Part shown: positions 8,285 to 15,500 of the stretch, one piece after another | How positions within the stretch are numbered: the first letter of the stretch is position 1 | Layout of the letters: every line of letters begins with the position of its first letter | Source: PALSA-612 sp963755155 | GTDB lineage: Bacteria > Actinomycetota > Thermoleophilia > Gaiellales > Gaiellaceae | Direction: 5' to 3' | Assembly (NCBI GenBank): GCA_963755155.1 | Contig: CAVWIV010000003.1 | Span: 124,001-188,000 of the forward strand | DNA: 64,000 nucleotides | Translations under genes and position numbers: made by a program | The notes under the pieces: generated by a model | What the model saw: only the letters and a program-made list of their open reading frames with translations | Told to the model about the DNA's origin: nothing | The model's database searches: none

Positions 8285-9034
8285 ATGAGAGCGTTCGTGC
8301 TCTTGCTCGTGGTCGTGAGCGTCGCTATCTCCGCCTCCTGCCCGGCGGCGGCGGCCGATCCGCGCGTCGCGTCGGCTCGCGCGCTGTACCCGGTGGCGCA
8401 ATCAGCTGCGCGCGCGGCGGACTCGAGCGCGAAGCTCGTGGGAGTGACGGGCGTCGAGACGACCCGTCCGGTTGCATGGATGAGGGTCTACGACAGCGTC
8501 GAGAGCCCGTCCACTCGAGTCCGGCGGCACGACGCGTCCAACTCAGGGGAGCTCTTCCACGCGGCACTCCGCCTCGCGGTCTTGGCGGCAGCCGACCCGC
8601 GCGTGGGAGACGGACGTGCACCGGCGTGGGCGTTCCACTTCGTCGGCGACGCGAGCGAGCGGGCAATCGTCGTCAGCGCGCGCGGAGCGGTCAAGTACCA
8701 CCGCGCCGTTCCGGCGACCACGGCGCCGCCGAGCGCCCGGAGTGACACGGCCTGGCGAATCGACTCCGCTGCGTTGGCGAACGTCGATGCGACGGCCGTA
8801 CCGGCCTTCGCGGCACTGCGCTACCGGGCAACCGCGGTCGTCTACATGCTGGACTTCAAGTCGAGCCGCCCGATCTGGAACCTCGGGCTCCTGGTCGGCG
8901 GGATCAGCCCGCGCGTGTGCGAGCTCGCCGACATAAAGGTGGATGCACGCACCGGTCGGGTCATCTCTCGCGGGATCCTCTATGTCGCGGCGCGCGGCAA
9001 GACGCCGGGCGGCCACCCGAGCATGTGCTCCTAG
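8285..9034 (+). CDS. Exported protein of unknown function
   Basis: 249 residues with a clear signal peptide (MRAFVLLLVVVSVAISAS, cleavage near AAA). The mature part has no recognised catalytic motif. A segment near the C-terminus, ADIKVDARTGRVISRGI, resembles the short beta pattern of PepSY-type domains, but this is weak. It starts 21 bp after the metalloprotease stop on the same strand, so the two may be co-expressed; a role as inhibitor or substrate partner is only a guess. Confidence 0.7.
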   Translation: MRAFVLLLVVVSVAISASCPAAAADPRVASARALYPVAQSAARAADSSAKLVGVTGVETTRPVAWMRVYDSVESPSTRVRRHDASNSGELFHAALRLAVLAAADPRVGDGRAPAWAFHFVGDASERAIVVSARGAVKYHRAVPATTAPPSARSDTAWRIDSAALANVDATAVPAFAALRYRATAVVYMLDFKSSRPIWNLGLLVGGISPRVCELADIKVDARTGRVISRGILYVAARGKTPGGHPSMCS

Positions 9035-9050
9035 CACTCGGCTCGACCGA

Positions 9051-9087
9051 AGTTATGGTTGACATGACCATAACTCGTTGCTACGGT
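9051..9087 (+). promoter_or_regulatory. Promoter with palindromic operator for the NrtR-like gene
   Basis: A perfect 9-bp inverted repeat AGTTATGGT-N7-ACCATAACT spans 9051-9075. TTGACA (9059-9064) lies inside it, followed after 17 bp by TACGGT (9082-9087). The ATG at 9098 is 10 bp after the -10 box. Binding at the palindrome would block the -35 box. A 21-25 bp AT-rich palindrome is the known form of NrtR operators. Confidence 0.75.
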
Positions 9088-9097
9088 AAGAGTCGCG

Positions 9098-9926
9098 ATG
9101 ACAAAAACCAAGAGCTCAGAAGTCCCTCCCGGCTACGACCCTTCGCAGTTCCCGCCCTTTGCCGTAACGGTCGACATCGTCATCCTGACCATGTCCGAGG
9201 GCAGGCTGCACGTGCTCCTCGTCCGCCGGGGCGAAGCACCCTTCGAGAGACATGTGGGCGATCCCGGGCGGCTTCAAGCGCCCTAACGAGACACTCGACG
9301 GAGCAGCCCTCCGGGAGCTCCGCGAGGAGACCGGCGTCGACGCGGCAAGCCTGTTGAAGCAGTTCGGCGCCTACGGCGATCCAGGACGCGATCCCCGCAT
9401 GAACGTCGTCACCGTCGCGTACCTCGCGGTGATCCGCGACGTGGGCGCGCTCGTCGCCGGGACCGATGCAGCCGAAGCTGCGCTCGTACCTGCCTCGGAC
9501 GTTCTCAACGAGCAGCTCGAGCTGGCGTTCGACCACCTGCGCATCGTGCGAGATGCGATCGAGCGCGTGCGCGTCGAGCTCGAGGTCTCGGGCATCGCGA
9601 CAGCGTTTGTGGGACCGACGTTCACGATGGCCGAGCTGCGCACCGTGTACGAGGCGATCTGGGGCGTGCAGCTCGACGCCGCGAACTTCCGGCGCAGCAT
9701 CGTCGCCGAGGACGGCTGGGTCATCCCGACCGGGCGCCGACGCGCAGCCGGGTCGGCCGGCGGCAGGCCGGCGGAGCTCTTCAAGGCGGGCGGGCCTGGA
9801 AGCACGGCGGGCCGATCCACCTCCGAGGCGACGAGAGGAAGGACGCATGAGAGCCGTCGTCCACGACCGGTTCGGCCCGCCGGAAGTGCTGCGCATCGAG
9901 GACGTCCCGGCGCCGGTGCCCGCTGA
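9098..9926 (+). CDS. NrtR-type Nudix domain transcriptional regulator (frameshifted)
   Basis: The first 51 residues (FAVTVDIVILTMSEGRLHVL) end at an extra base near 9251. The frame then continues with MWAIPGGF and an intact Nudix box (GGFKRPNETLDGAALRELRE, then ETG). A C-terminal winged helix includes FTMAELRTVYEAIWG and NFRRSIVAEDGWV. Nudix plus winged helix is the NrtR/COG4111 architecture, usually sensing ADP-ribose-like metabolites to control NAD-related genes. The literal stop at 9926 lies inside the next gene, so another indel near the end is likely. A palindrome upstream suggests autoregulation. Confidence 0.82.
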
Positions 9927-10812
9927 CGACGAGCTGCTCGTGCGCGTGCGCGCGGCGACGGTCAACCAGACCGACTGCCACGTGCGCCGCGCCGAGCCGA
10001 TCCCCTGGCGTTTCAGGATCGGCGTCTTCCGCCCGAAGTGGACGACGCTCGGGATGGAGTTCGCCGGCGAGGTCGAGGCGGTCGGGTCGGCGGTGGCCGA
10101 GTTCGGCGTCGGTGACCGCGTGTTCGGGATGAAGAACTACGGTGCGAACGCAGAGCTGGTGACCGTCCGCGAGAGCCGTCTGGTCGCACACCTGCCGGAC
10201 GCGCTGAGCTTCGAGGAGGGAGCGGCCGTCATCGACGGCGCATTTCAGGGGTTGTTCGCCCTGCGGCGGGGGCGCGTCGGCAAGGGCACGCGCTTGCTCG
10301 TGTACGGCGCGTCGGGCTCGTGCGGAACGGCGTGCGTGCAGCTCGGACGCCATCTCGGTGCGCACGTCACGGCGGTGTGCGGGACGAAGAACGTCGAGCT
10401 CGTGCGCTCGCTCGGCGCCGACGTCGTCGTCGACTACCAGCACGAGGACTTCAGGAAGCGCGGCGAGAAGTACGACGTGATCGTCGACGCGGTCGGGAAG
10501 ATCGTTGGGTTGCGGTACCGCGACTCGCTCGTCCCCGGCGGGATGTTCGTGCTCACCGACGGGCTCTGGAACGTGCTGAGCGTCCTCGTGACCCGCTGGA
10601 GCAACCGGAGGATCGTCGCGTCGTGGCCGCGGTACGAGAAGGAGGATCTCCTCTTCCTCAAGCGGCTGCTCGAGACCGGCGAGTACCGCGCCGTGATCGA
10701 CCGCACCTACCCGCTCGAGGACGTGGTCGAGGCGCACCGGTACGTGGACAGCTGGGAGAAGACCGGCAACGTCGTGCTCACGGTCAGTGCGAGCGGAGAG
10801 GAAGCGTCATGA
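9847..10812 (+). CDS. Zinc-type alcohol dehydrogenase-like (MDR) NAD(P)-dependent oxidoreductase
   Basis: Starts at ATG 9847 after AGGAAGG. 321 residues of the medium-chain dehydrogenase/reductase family. The N-terminal GroES-like part includes MRAVVHDRFGPPEVLRIEDV and LGMEFAGEVEAVGSAVAEF. The Rossmann part has LLVYGASGSCGTACVQLGRH, a variant of the GxGxxG loop typical of quinone-oxidoreductase-like MDRs. No zinc-ligand cysteine set is evident. It directly follows the NrtR-like gene and precedes a close paralogue with an ATGA overlap, so the three probably form one unit. Confidence 0.9.
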   Translation: MRAVVHDRFGPPEVLRIEDVPAPVPADDELLVRVRAATVNQTDCHVRRAEPIPWRFRIGVFRPKWTTLGMEFAGEVEAVGSAVAEFGVGDRVFGMKNYGANAELVTVRESRLVAHLPDALSFEEGAAVIDGAFQGLFALRRGRVGKGTRLLVYGASGSCGTACVQLGRHLGAHVTAVCGTKNVELVRSLGADVVVDYQHEDFRKRGEKYDVIVDAVGKIVGLRYRDSLVPGGMFVLTDGLWNVLSVLVTRWSNRRIVASWPRYEKEDLLFLKRLLETGEYRAVIDRTYPLEDVVEAHRYVDSWEKTGNVVLTVSASGEEAS

Positions 10813-11765
10813 GAGCAGTCGTTCACGACCGGTACGGGCCTCCCGAGGTCTTGCGCATCGAGGACGTGCCGCGGCCGGTGCCGAAGGACGACGAGGTCCT
10901 CGTCAAGGTGCACGCCACGTCGGTCACGCGAAGCGACTGCGGTCTTCGCAACAACACCGAGTACTGGTTCAGCCGACTGTTCACTGGCCTGATCCGCCCG
11001 AGAGCGGCGGATCGCCGGAACGGAGTTCGCCGGTGTCGTCGAGGCCACCGGGGCGGCGGTCACCGAGTTTGCGCCCGGCGACGCGGTCTTCGGCATCAAG
11101 GGTGGCGCCAACGCCGAGTACGTCTGCGTCCGCGAGGCAGGCGTGATCGCGCACAAGCCGACCGGCATGACCTTCGAGGAGGCCGGGGCGGTCGTCGACG
11201 GAGCCCTCCTCGCCCTGACGTGCTTCAAGCCCCAGGATCGGCAGAGGACAGCGTGTGGCCGTCTACGGCGCCTCCGGCGCCATGGGAACCGCCACCGTCC
11301 AGCTCGCGAAGCACTTCGGGGCGCACGTAACTGCTGTGTGCAACGGGAAGAACGTCGAGCTCGTGCGCTCGCTGGGCGCAGACGCCGTCGTGGACTACGA
11401 GCGCGAGGACTTCGGGACGAAGCGGCGAGACGTACGACGCCGTCCTCGACGCCGTCGGCAAGTACTCGTTCCGCCGCTGCCGACGCTCCATCAAGCCGGG
11501 CGGGGTGTACGTCTCCGCCGACCTCGGCTTCATGTGGCACGTCCCTCTGCTCGCCCTCGCCACGCGCTGGATCGGCGAAAAGCGAGCGGCTCTCGCGATC
11601 GGCACCTACCGGAAGGACGACCTCCTCCTGCTCAAGAAGCTGATCGAGGCCGGCGAGTACCGCGCCGTCATCGACCGGCGTTATCCCCTGGAGCAGGTCG
11701 TCGAGGCCACGAAGTACGTCGAGACGCAGCAAAAGACCGGCAATGTCGTTCTGACCATTACGTGA
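10809..11765 (+). CDS. Second MDR oxidoreductase, tandem paralogue (frameshifted)
   Basis: The start ATGAGAGCAGTC at 10809 overlaps the upstream stop. The product matches its neighbour almost motif for motif: MRAVVHDRYGPPEVLRIEDV, then AHKPTGMTFEEAGAVVDGA, VYGASGAMGTATVQLAKHFG, and the C-terminus YRAVIDRRYPLEQVVEATKY. The frame changes near 11003, 11235, 11425 and 11470. Both paralogues keep the same length once bridged. The duplication looks genuine; the indels are probably sequence errors, though decay of one copy cannot be excluded. Confidence 0.82.
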
Positions 11766-11777
11766 GAGGAGAAACAC

Positions 11778-11978
11778 ATGCTTCATCACCACGAACTTCC
11801 ACAGGTAACACGCCAGCAGCGCCTACAGCGTGAAGGCGAAGCCGACGCCCATCGGCTGGTGCTCGTGGCACGCGCTAGCCGCCAGCGCCGCAGCTTGCTT
11901 CGCGAGCTGACGAAGGAGCTCGAGCGGCTGCTCGGCTTCGTTGCCGCCCCGAACAGGCGCGCCGGCACGTCGTGCTGA
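11778..11978 (+). CDS. Small basic protein, unknown
   Basis: 66 residues starting at ATG 11778, 12 bp after the MDR stop and 7 bp after AGAGGAGAA, which is a good ribosome site. The sequence is His/Arg/Leu-rich with a helical middle (RQRRSLLRELTKELERLLG). No family is recognised. Translation is supported by the ribosome site and operon position; frame damage here cannot be excluded. Confidence 0.55.
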   Translation: MLHHHELPQVTRQQRLQREGEADAHRLVLVARASRQRRSLLRELTKELERLLGFVAAPNRRAGTSC

Positions 11979-12008
11979 TCGTCTGCGCCCTCGGCTACGC
12001 GCGGCGTC

Positions 12009-12037
12009 CGTCGAGCCGGCTGGAGCAGGGCTCGACG
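12009..12037. terminator. Possible terminator hairpin after the Nudix/MDR operon
   Basis: CGTCGAGCC (12009-12017) and GGCTCGACG (12029-12037) form a 9-bp stem with an 11-nt loop. There is no T-tract. The interval 11979-12116 otherwise shows nothing clear. Confidence 0.4.
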
Positions 12038-12164
12038 CCGACGCCGCGCGCAAGCCGGAAGCGGCCAGTCACCGGTCGCGATCCCGGTCGCCAGGGCGTG
12101 GGCACTCGCAGCTCCCGTGAAGATTCACGGATGGTTGCCGCCGTTCGCGGGTAACCAGTCCCCA

Positions 12165-13160
12165 ATGTCCCCTCGCGACGCATGGACGGTGCTTCGTCGC
12201 GCGGCCAAGGACTCGCTGGACGACGACGTGCCGATGGTGGCACAGGCGCTCGCGTACTCGCTCTTTCTCGCCATCCCGGCGATCCTGCTCGTCATTCTCG
12301 GCGTGTTCTCGCTCTTCGCCGATGCGAGCACGATCGAATCGCTGATCGATCGCGCACGGAACGTGATGCCGGCGGAGGCGGCGACGCTCTTGCGGGACAG
12401 CCTGCGCCGAACATCCGAGTCGTCGAGCAGCGGCATCGCGATGACGGCTTTCGGCCTGGCACTCGCCGTCTGGACGACGACGTCGGCGGCTACGGGGCTC
12501 ATGAAAGGCCTTACCGTCACCTACGACCGCGCCGACGAAAGGAAGTTCGTCCGCAAGCGGTTGGTCGCGCTCGCGATCGTGATTGCCCTCGTCGTCGGCA
12601 TGGGGCTCGTTCTCGGGCTGCTCATCCTCGGCCCCCACCTCGAACGCTGGATCGGTGAGGCGTCCGACCTGCCGACGCTGACGGCCTGGCTGTGGTGGGG
12701 CGCGCAGTGGCCGATCCTCATCGGTGGCCTACTCGTCGCGTTCGGCGTCGTGCTCTATCTCGGCCCGGACGTCGACCAGCCGGAGTGGCACTGGATCACC
12801 CCTGGCGCTGTCGCCGCGCTCGTCATCTGGGTGATCGCCTCCGCCGGCCTCGGCTTCTACAGCGCACAGTTTGGCTCGTACGAGAAGACCTGGGGGACGC
12901 TCTCGGCAGTCGTCGTGACGCTGCTGTGGCTGTGGCTGTCGAGCGCGGCGCTGCTCTTCGGCGCCGAGGTCAACGCCGAGACGCGACGGCTCGCCGCCGC
13001 CGAGGGCGGGGCGAGCCGCGCAGAGGAACGATCAGGCGGTTCTGTTGCCGAACAGGTTGAAGAGGGCCAGCACGAGCGCGGCGATAAGAAGCAGGAACAG
13101 GAACTTCGAGAGAGCCACGCCGCCGCCGATGGCGAGAACGACCAGAATCAGCACGAGTAG
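12165..13160 (+). CDS. YihY/BrkB-family inner-membrane protein
   Basis: From ATG 12165 the product has about 300 residues with six hydrophobic segments, typical of the YihY/virulence factor BrkB family. Landmarks are DDVPMVAQALAYSLFLAIPA near the N-terminus and FYSAQFGSYEKTWGTLSAVV before the last segments, then LFGAEVNAE. The frame stays open upstream to a GTG at 12117. The last 45 residues (Glu/Gln/His-rich) overlap a convergent small gene and are unlike the family. A lost stop through an indel near 13020 would explain this. The cellular role of the family is unsettled. Confidence 0.88.
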   Translation: MSPRDAWTVLRRAAKDSLDDDVPMVAQALAYSLFLAIPAILLVILGVFSLFADASTIESLIDRARNVMPAEAATLLRDSLRRTSESSSSGIAMTAFGLALAVWTTTSAATGLMKGLTVTYDRADERKFVRKRLVALAIVIALVVGMGLVLGLLILGPHLERWIGEASDLPTLTAWLWWGAQWPILIGGLLVAFGVVLYLGPDVDQPEWHWITPGAVAALVIWVIASAGLGFYSAQFGSYEKTWGTLSAVVVTLLWLWLSSAALLFGAEVNAETRRLAAAEGGASRAEERSGGSVAEQVEEGQHERGDKKQEQELRESHAAADGENDQNQHE

Positions 13161-13169
13161 CCAGAGCAC
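13032..13169 (-). CDS. Small single-pass membrane protein (45 aa)
   Basis: A GTG at 13169 lies 5 bp after a near-perfect Shine-Dalgarno AGGAGGTG. The 45-residue product is almost wholly hydrophobic (LWLLVLILVVLAIGGGVALS, then FLFLLLIAALVLALFNLFG) and ends at 13032. It is antisense to the atypical 3' extension of the YihY frame. Strong ribosome site, hydrophobic pattern and stop position argue it is real. Function unknown. Confidence 0.75.
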   Translation of the reverse strand: MLWLLVLILVVLAIGGGVALSKFLFLLLIAALVLALFNLFGNRTA

Positions 13170-13217
13170 GCTTTCACCTCCTGTTGATGGCCGTTTGGTA
13201 CCCGCTCGGGCGGCCGC

Positions 13218-13733
13218 CTAGTCTTCCTCGGCTCCGGGCGGCGCGACCGGCGCCGCAGCGCGCGCAGCCGGCTCATCGACGAGCTTGAGCACGCGCATGC
13301 CGTGTACGAACACGACGGTGCCGCCGAGCCAGCCGCCAAGGGTCAAGAGCGCGAAACCGACGATCGTCAGCACGAACGCTCCGGAGGTCACGTCGCCGTC
13401 CACATAGCCGCCGTGCCCGACGATCGCGGCGATCAGGAAGAACACGGTGGCGGTCACCATCGCCAGCAGGTGCGCCGTGGCCGTTCGCCACAAAGGCGTG
13501 CCGCGCGTGATGCCGAGCCAGTCGACGAGCCCGGTCAGCGCCGTCGGCACGGTGACGACCAGGCCGACCACGAGCAGCAGCCACCAGGCGACGGCGGTGT
13601 TCGTCTCGCTGACGCCGAGCGCGCTGAGCAACGCGCAGACGGTTGAGCCCGTGTAGATGCCGACGGTGGCGTCCGTGAAGGGCGGGTGAAGCGGATGGCC
13701 AGGCAGCCCGCGGCCGAGGTGGCTGAGCTTCAT
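13218..13733 (-). CDS. DUF2231-family membrane protein
   Basis: From ATG 13733 (or in-frame GTG 13739) it starts with KLSHLGRGLPGHPLHPPFTD. The GHPxHP motif near the N-terminus and four hydrophobic segments are characteristic of DUF2231, a group of predicted membrane proteins sometimes linked to haem or redox proteins. The soluble tail is Ala/Pro-rich. It diverges from the membrane-protein pair at 13794. Confidence 0.85.
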   Translation of the reverse strand: MKLSHLGRGLPGHPLHPPFTDATVGIYTGSTVCALLSALGVSETNTAVAWWLLLVVGLVVTVPTALTGLVDWLGITRGTPLWRTATAHLLAMVTATVFFLIAAIVGHGGYVDGDVTSGAFVLTIVGFALLTLGGWLGGTVVFVHGMRVLKLVDEPAARAAAPVAPPGAEED

Positions 13734-13793
13734 CGTCACGCATATCTCCCGCCGCCAGTTTGCAAACGGATCCGTCTGTCGTAAGATCGCCGC

Positions 13794-14274
13794 ATGACGT
13801 TCGACGACTGGATCCTCGCGCTGCACGTGCTCTCGGCGGCCACGTACGGCGCGGCCATCATCCTGTTCTGGTGGCTCGTCGTAGCCGTGCGGAAGACCGA
13901 CACGGCCGAGGGCACGCTCCGCCTGGGCCCGATGGCCATGGTCGGCAACGTCGCAGTGGGGATCGGCGCCGCGGGGACGATCATCTTCGGAATCTGGCTC
14001 GCCCTCTCGGTCGGTAACTACGACCTCTGGGATGGCTGGATCATCGCTGCACTCGTGCTGTGGGTGATCGCGGCGGTGCTCGGGCAGCGCACGGGCGTCG
14101 AGTACATGCGCGGCATGACGAAGGCACAGGAGCTTGCAGGCTGCCGGACAGTCCGGCGCGAACGCCGAGCTCCTGGCCATCAACCGGACGCAGACCGGAG
14201 TCTTGCTCCACGCCGCTGTGTCGCTCGTCTTCGTGCTCATCGTCGTCGACATGATCTGGAAGCCTGGCGCGTGA
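13794..14274 (+). CDS. DUF2269-like four-helix membrane protein (frameshifted)
   Basis: Starts at ATG 13794 with MTFDDWILALHVLSAATYGA, followed by further membrane segments. A one-base change near 14147 breaks the frame. Correcting it gives GQSGANAELLAINRTQTGVL and a fourth membrane helix, ending at TGA 14272-14274. This stop overlaps the GTG of the next gene as GTGA, which supports the correction. Uncorrected, the two genes read as one fused frame. Confidence 0.75.
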
Positions 14275-14735
14275 GCATCCTCGCCGTCGTCCGCCCCGAC
14301 AGCTGGAACTTTCCGCTCCTCGTCCACATCGTCGGAGCGGTGGTGCTCGTCGGCGGGATCTTTACCGCCGCCACGTTCCTCGGCTTCGCCCGCGGCGACT
14401 CGCGGCTCCTGCGGCTCGGCTACTGGGCGCTTCTCGCAGTGGCACTGCCCGGCTGGATCATCATGCGAATCGGCGCCCAGTGGATCTACTCGAAGGAAGG
14501 CTGGGACGACCTTCCCGACAGCGTCTCGGAGCCGGACTGGCTGGGCATCGGCTACATCGCCGCCGACCTCGGCGGGCTGATCCTGCTGGTATCGCTCATC
14601 CTCGGCGGCATCGGCGTGCGCCGGCTGGGTGACGGCAAGGGCGCGGGGCTGCTGAAGACGGTGCTCGTGCTCTCCATCGTGCTGCTCGCGATCTACGTCG
14701 TCGCCGCCTGGGCGATGGCGGGCAAGCCAGGCTAG
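14271..14735 (+). CDS. Membrane protein related to its upstream neighbour
   Basis: GTG 14271 overlaps the preceding stop. 154 residues with four hydrophobic segments: FPLLVHIVGAVVLVGGIFTA, a second around LLAVALPGWIIMRIG, a third around GLILLVSLILGGIGV and a fourth near the end. Overall layout resembles the preceding DUF2269-like protein, so the pair probably arose by duplication and may form a complex. Function unknown. Confidence 0.75.
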   Translation: MSILAVVRPDSWNFPLLVHIVGAVVLVGGIFTAATFLGFARGDSRLLRLGYWALLAVALPGWIIMRIGAQWIYSKEGWDDLPDSVSEPDWLGIGYIAADLGGLILLVSLILGGIGVRRLGDGKGAGLLKTVLVLSIVLLAIYVVAAWAMAGKPG

Positions 14736-14740
14736 TAGGC

Positions 14741-14850
14741 ACGGGGGAAACCGTGTTTCCCCCGTGGACCCCTTTCTTCGAATCTCGTTGTACTTCTCAG
14801 CGTGCCGCGCGAAGAGCGCGGTCTTCGCGCGGCTACAGCGGCCGCTTGTT
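14741..14850. repeat. Dispersed intergenic repeat, copy 2, with perfect hairpin
   Basis: Partner of 760-840. It begins with GGGGGAAAC-CGT-GTTTCCCCC (14743-14763), a perfect 9-bp stem with a 3-nt loop, followed by the shared 17-nt block at 14764-14780 and CGTGCCGCGC at 14801-14810. It lies between convergent genes and could also serve as a terminator. The end point is approximate. Confidence 0.7.
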
Positions 14851-14868
14851 ATCCGGCTACAAGGGTCG

Positions 14869-15249
14869 TCACCAGCCCGAGTAAGGCTCTATCCGGCCCT
14901 TCGCCTGGTTCCAGTAGTCGCGGTGGTCGACGACCTTGCCGTCGTCGTCGAACCGGAGCAGGGTCGCTCCCGCCAGCGTGATTCTCTTGCCGTCCTCGGT
15001 CCAACTTCCCCACCACTCGACGGCAGCGCGGTCGCCGGATACGACGGGATCGCCAAAGCTGCAGTTGACGTCGCTCTCTTCTGCGAACACCCTCTTCAGG
15101 TAGCCCGAGGGATTATCGGACGAGCGGAAAGCCAGGGCTCGATACGCCGCGCCGTCGGCGTACAGCACGGCAATCGCATCGGCGTCTCGCCGTGGCCAGG
15201 CGGCCGCCCACGTCTCCGCCCAGCGGCGGGCCGCCTGCTCCGTGTCCAC
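14869..15249 (-). CDS. NTF2-like/SnoaL-fold protein
   Basis: 126 residues of the NTF2-like superfamily. The N-terminus ARRWAETWAAAWPRRDADAI and central AVEWWGSWTEDGKRITLAG fit the cone-shaped fold, and the C-terminal RFDDDGKVVDHRDYWNQA is typical of the nuclear transport factor 2 family annotated in actinobacteria. Catalytic role unknown. It follows the dodecin gene on the same strand with a 3-bp gap, so they are likely co-transcribed. Confidence 0.85.
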   Translation of the reverse strand: MDTEQAARRWAETWAAAWPRRDADAIAVLYADGAAYRALAFRSSDNPSGYLKRVFAEESDVNCSFGDPVVSGDRAAVEWWGSWTEDGKRITLAGATLLRFDDDGKVVDHRDYWNQAKGRIEPYSGW

Positions 15250-15252
15250 GGG

Positions 15253-15453
15253 TTACTCGACGAGGAACGTGATGCGGAGCGTCACGCGGAAGGCGGAGAT
15301 CTTGCCGTCCTCCACGTCGACCTTCTCCTCCGACACCCAAGCCCCCTGGATGTTGCGGAGTGTCTCGGCGGCCTTCTCGATCCCGTTCTTCGCGGCGTCC
15401 TCGAAGCTCGTGGGGGAGCTGGCGGTCAACTCGACGACCTTGGCAACGGACAT
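15253..15453 (-). CDS. Dodecin-family flavin-binding protein
   Basis: 66 residues, the usual dodecin size. The pattern VAKVVELTASSPTSFEDAAK, then GIEKAAETLRNIQGAWV and the C-terminal strand FRVTLRITFLVE is diagnostic. Dodecins form dodecameric shells that store flavin, FMN or CoA. The central Trp of the ligand stack is present (GAWV). The ATG at 15453 follows AAAGGAGC. Confidence 0.95.
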   Translation of the reverse strand: MSVAKVVELTASSPTSFEDAAKNGIEKAAETLRNIQGAWVSEEKVDVEDGKISAFRVTLRITFLVE

Positions 15454-15500
15454 GACTTGCTCCTTTTGTTGGGTTCGACAACGAGTCTATGCGGTGCCGG

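Noticed and set aside
13794..14735. One 313-aa fused membrane protein
   Set aside because: Correcting one base near 14147 gives two proteins with a GTGA overlap and a hydrophobic fourth helix in the first, which is more plausible.
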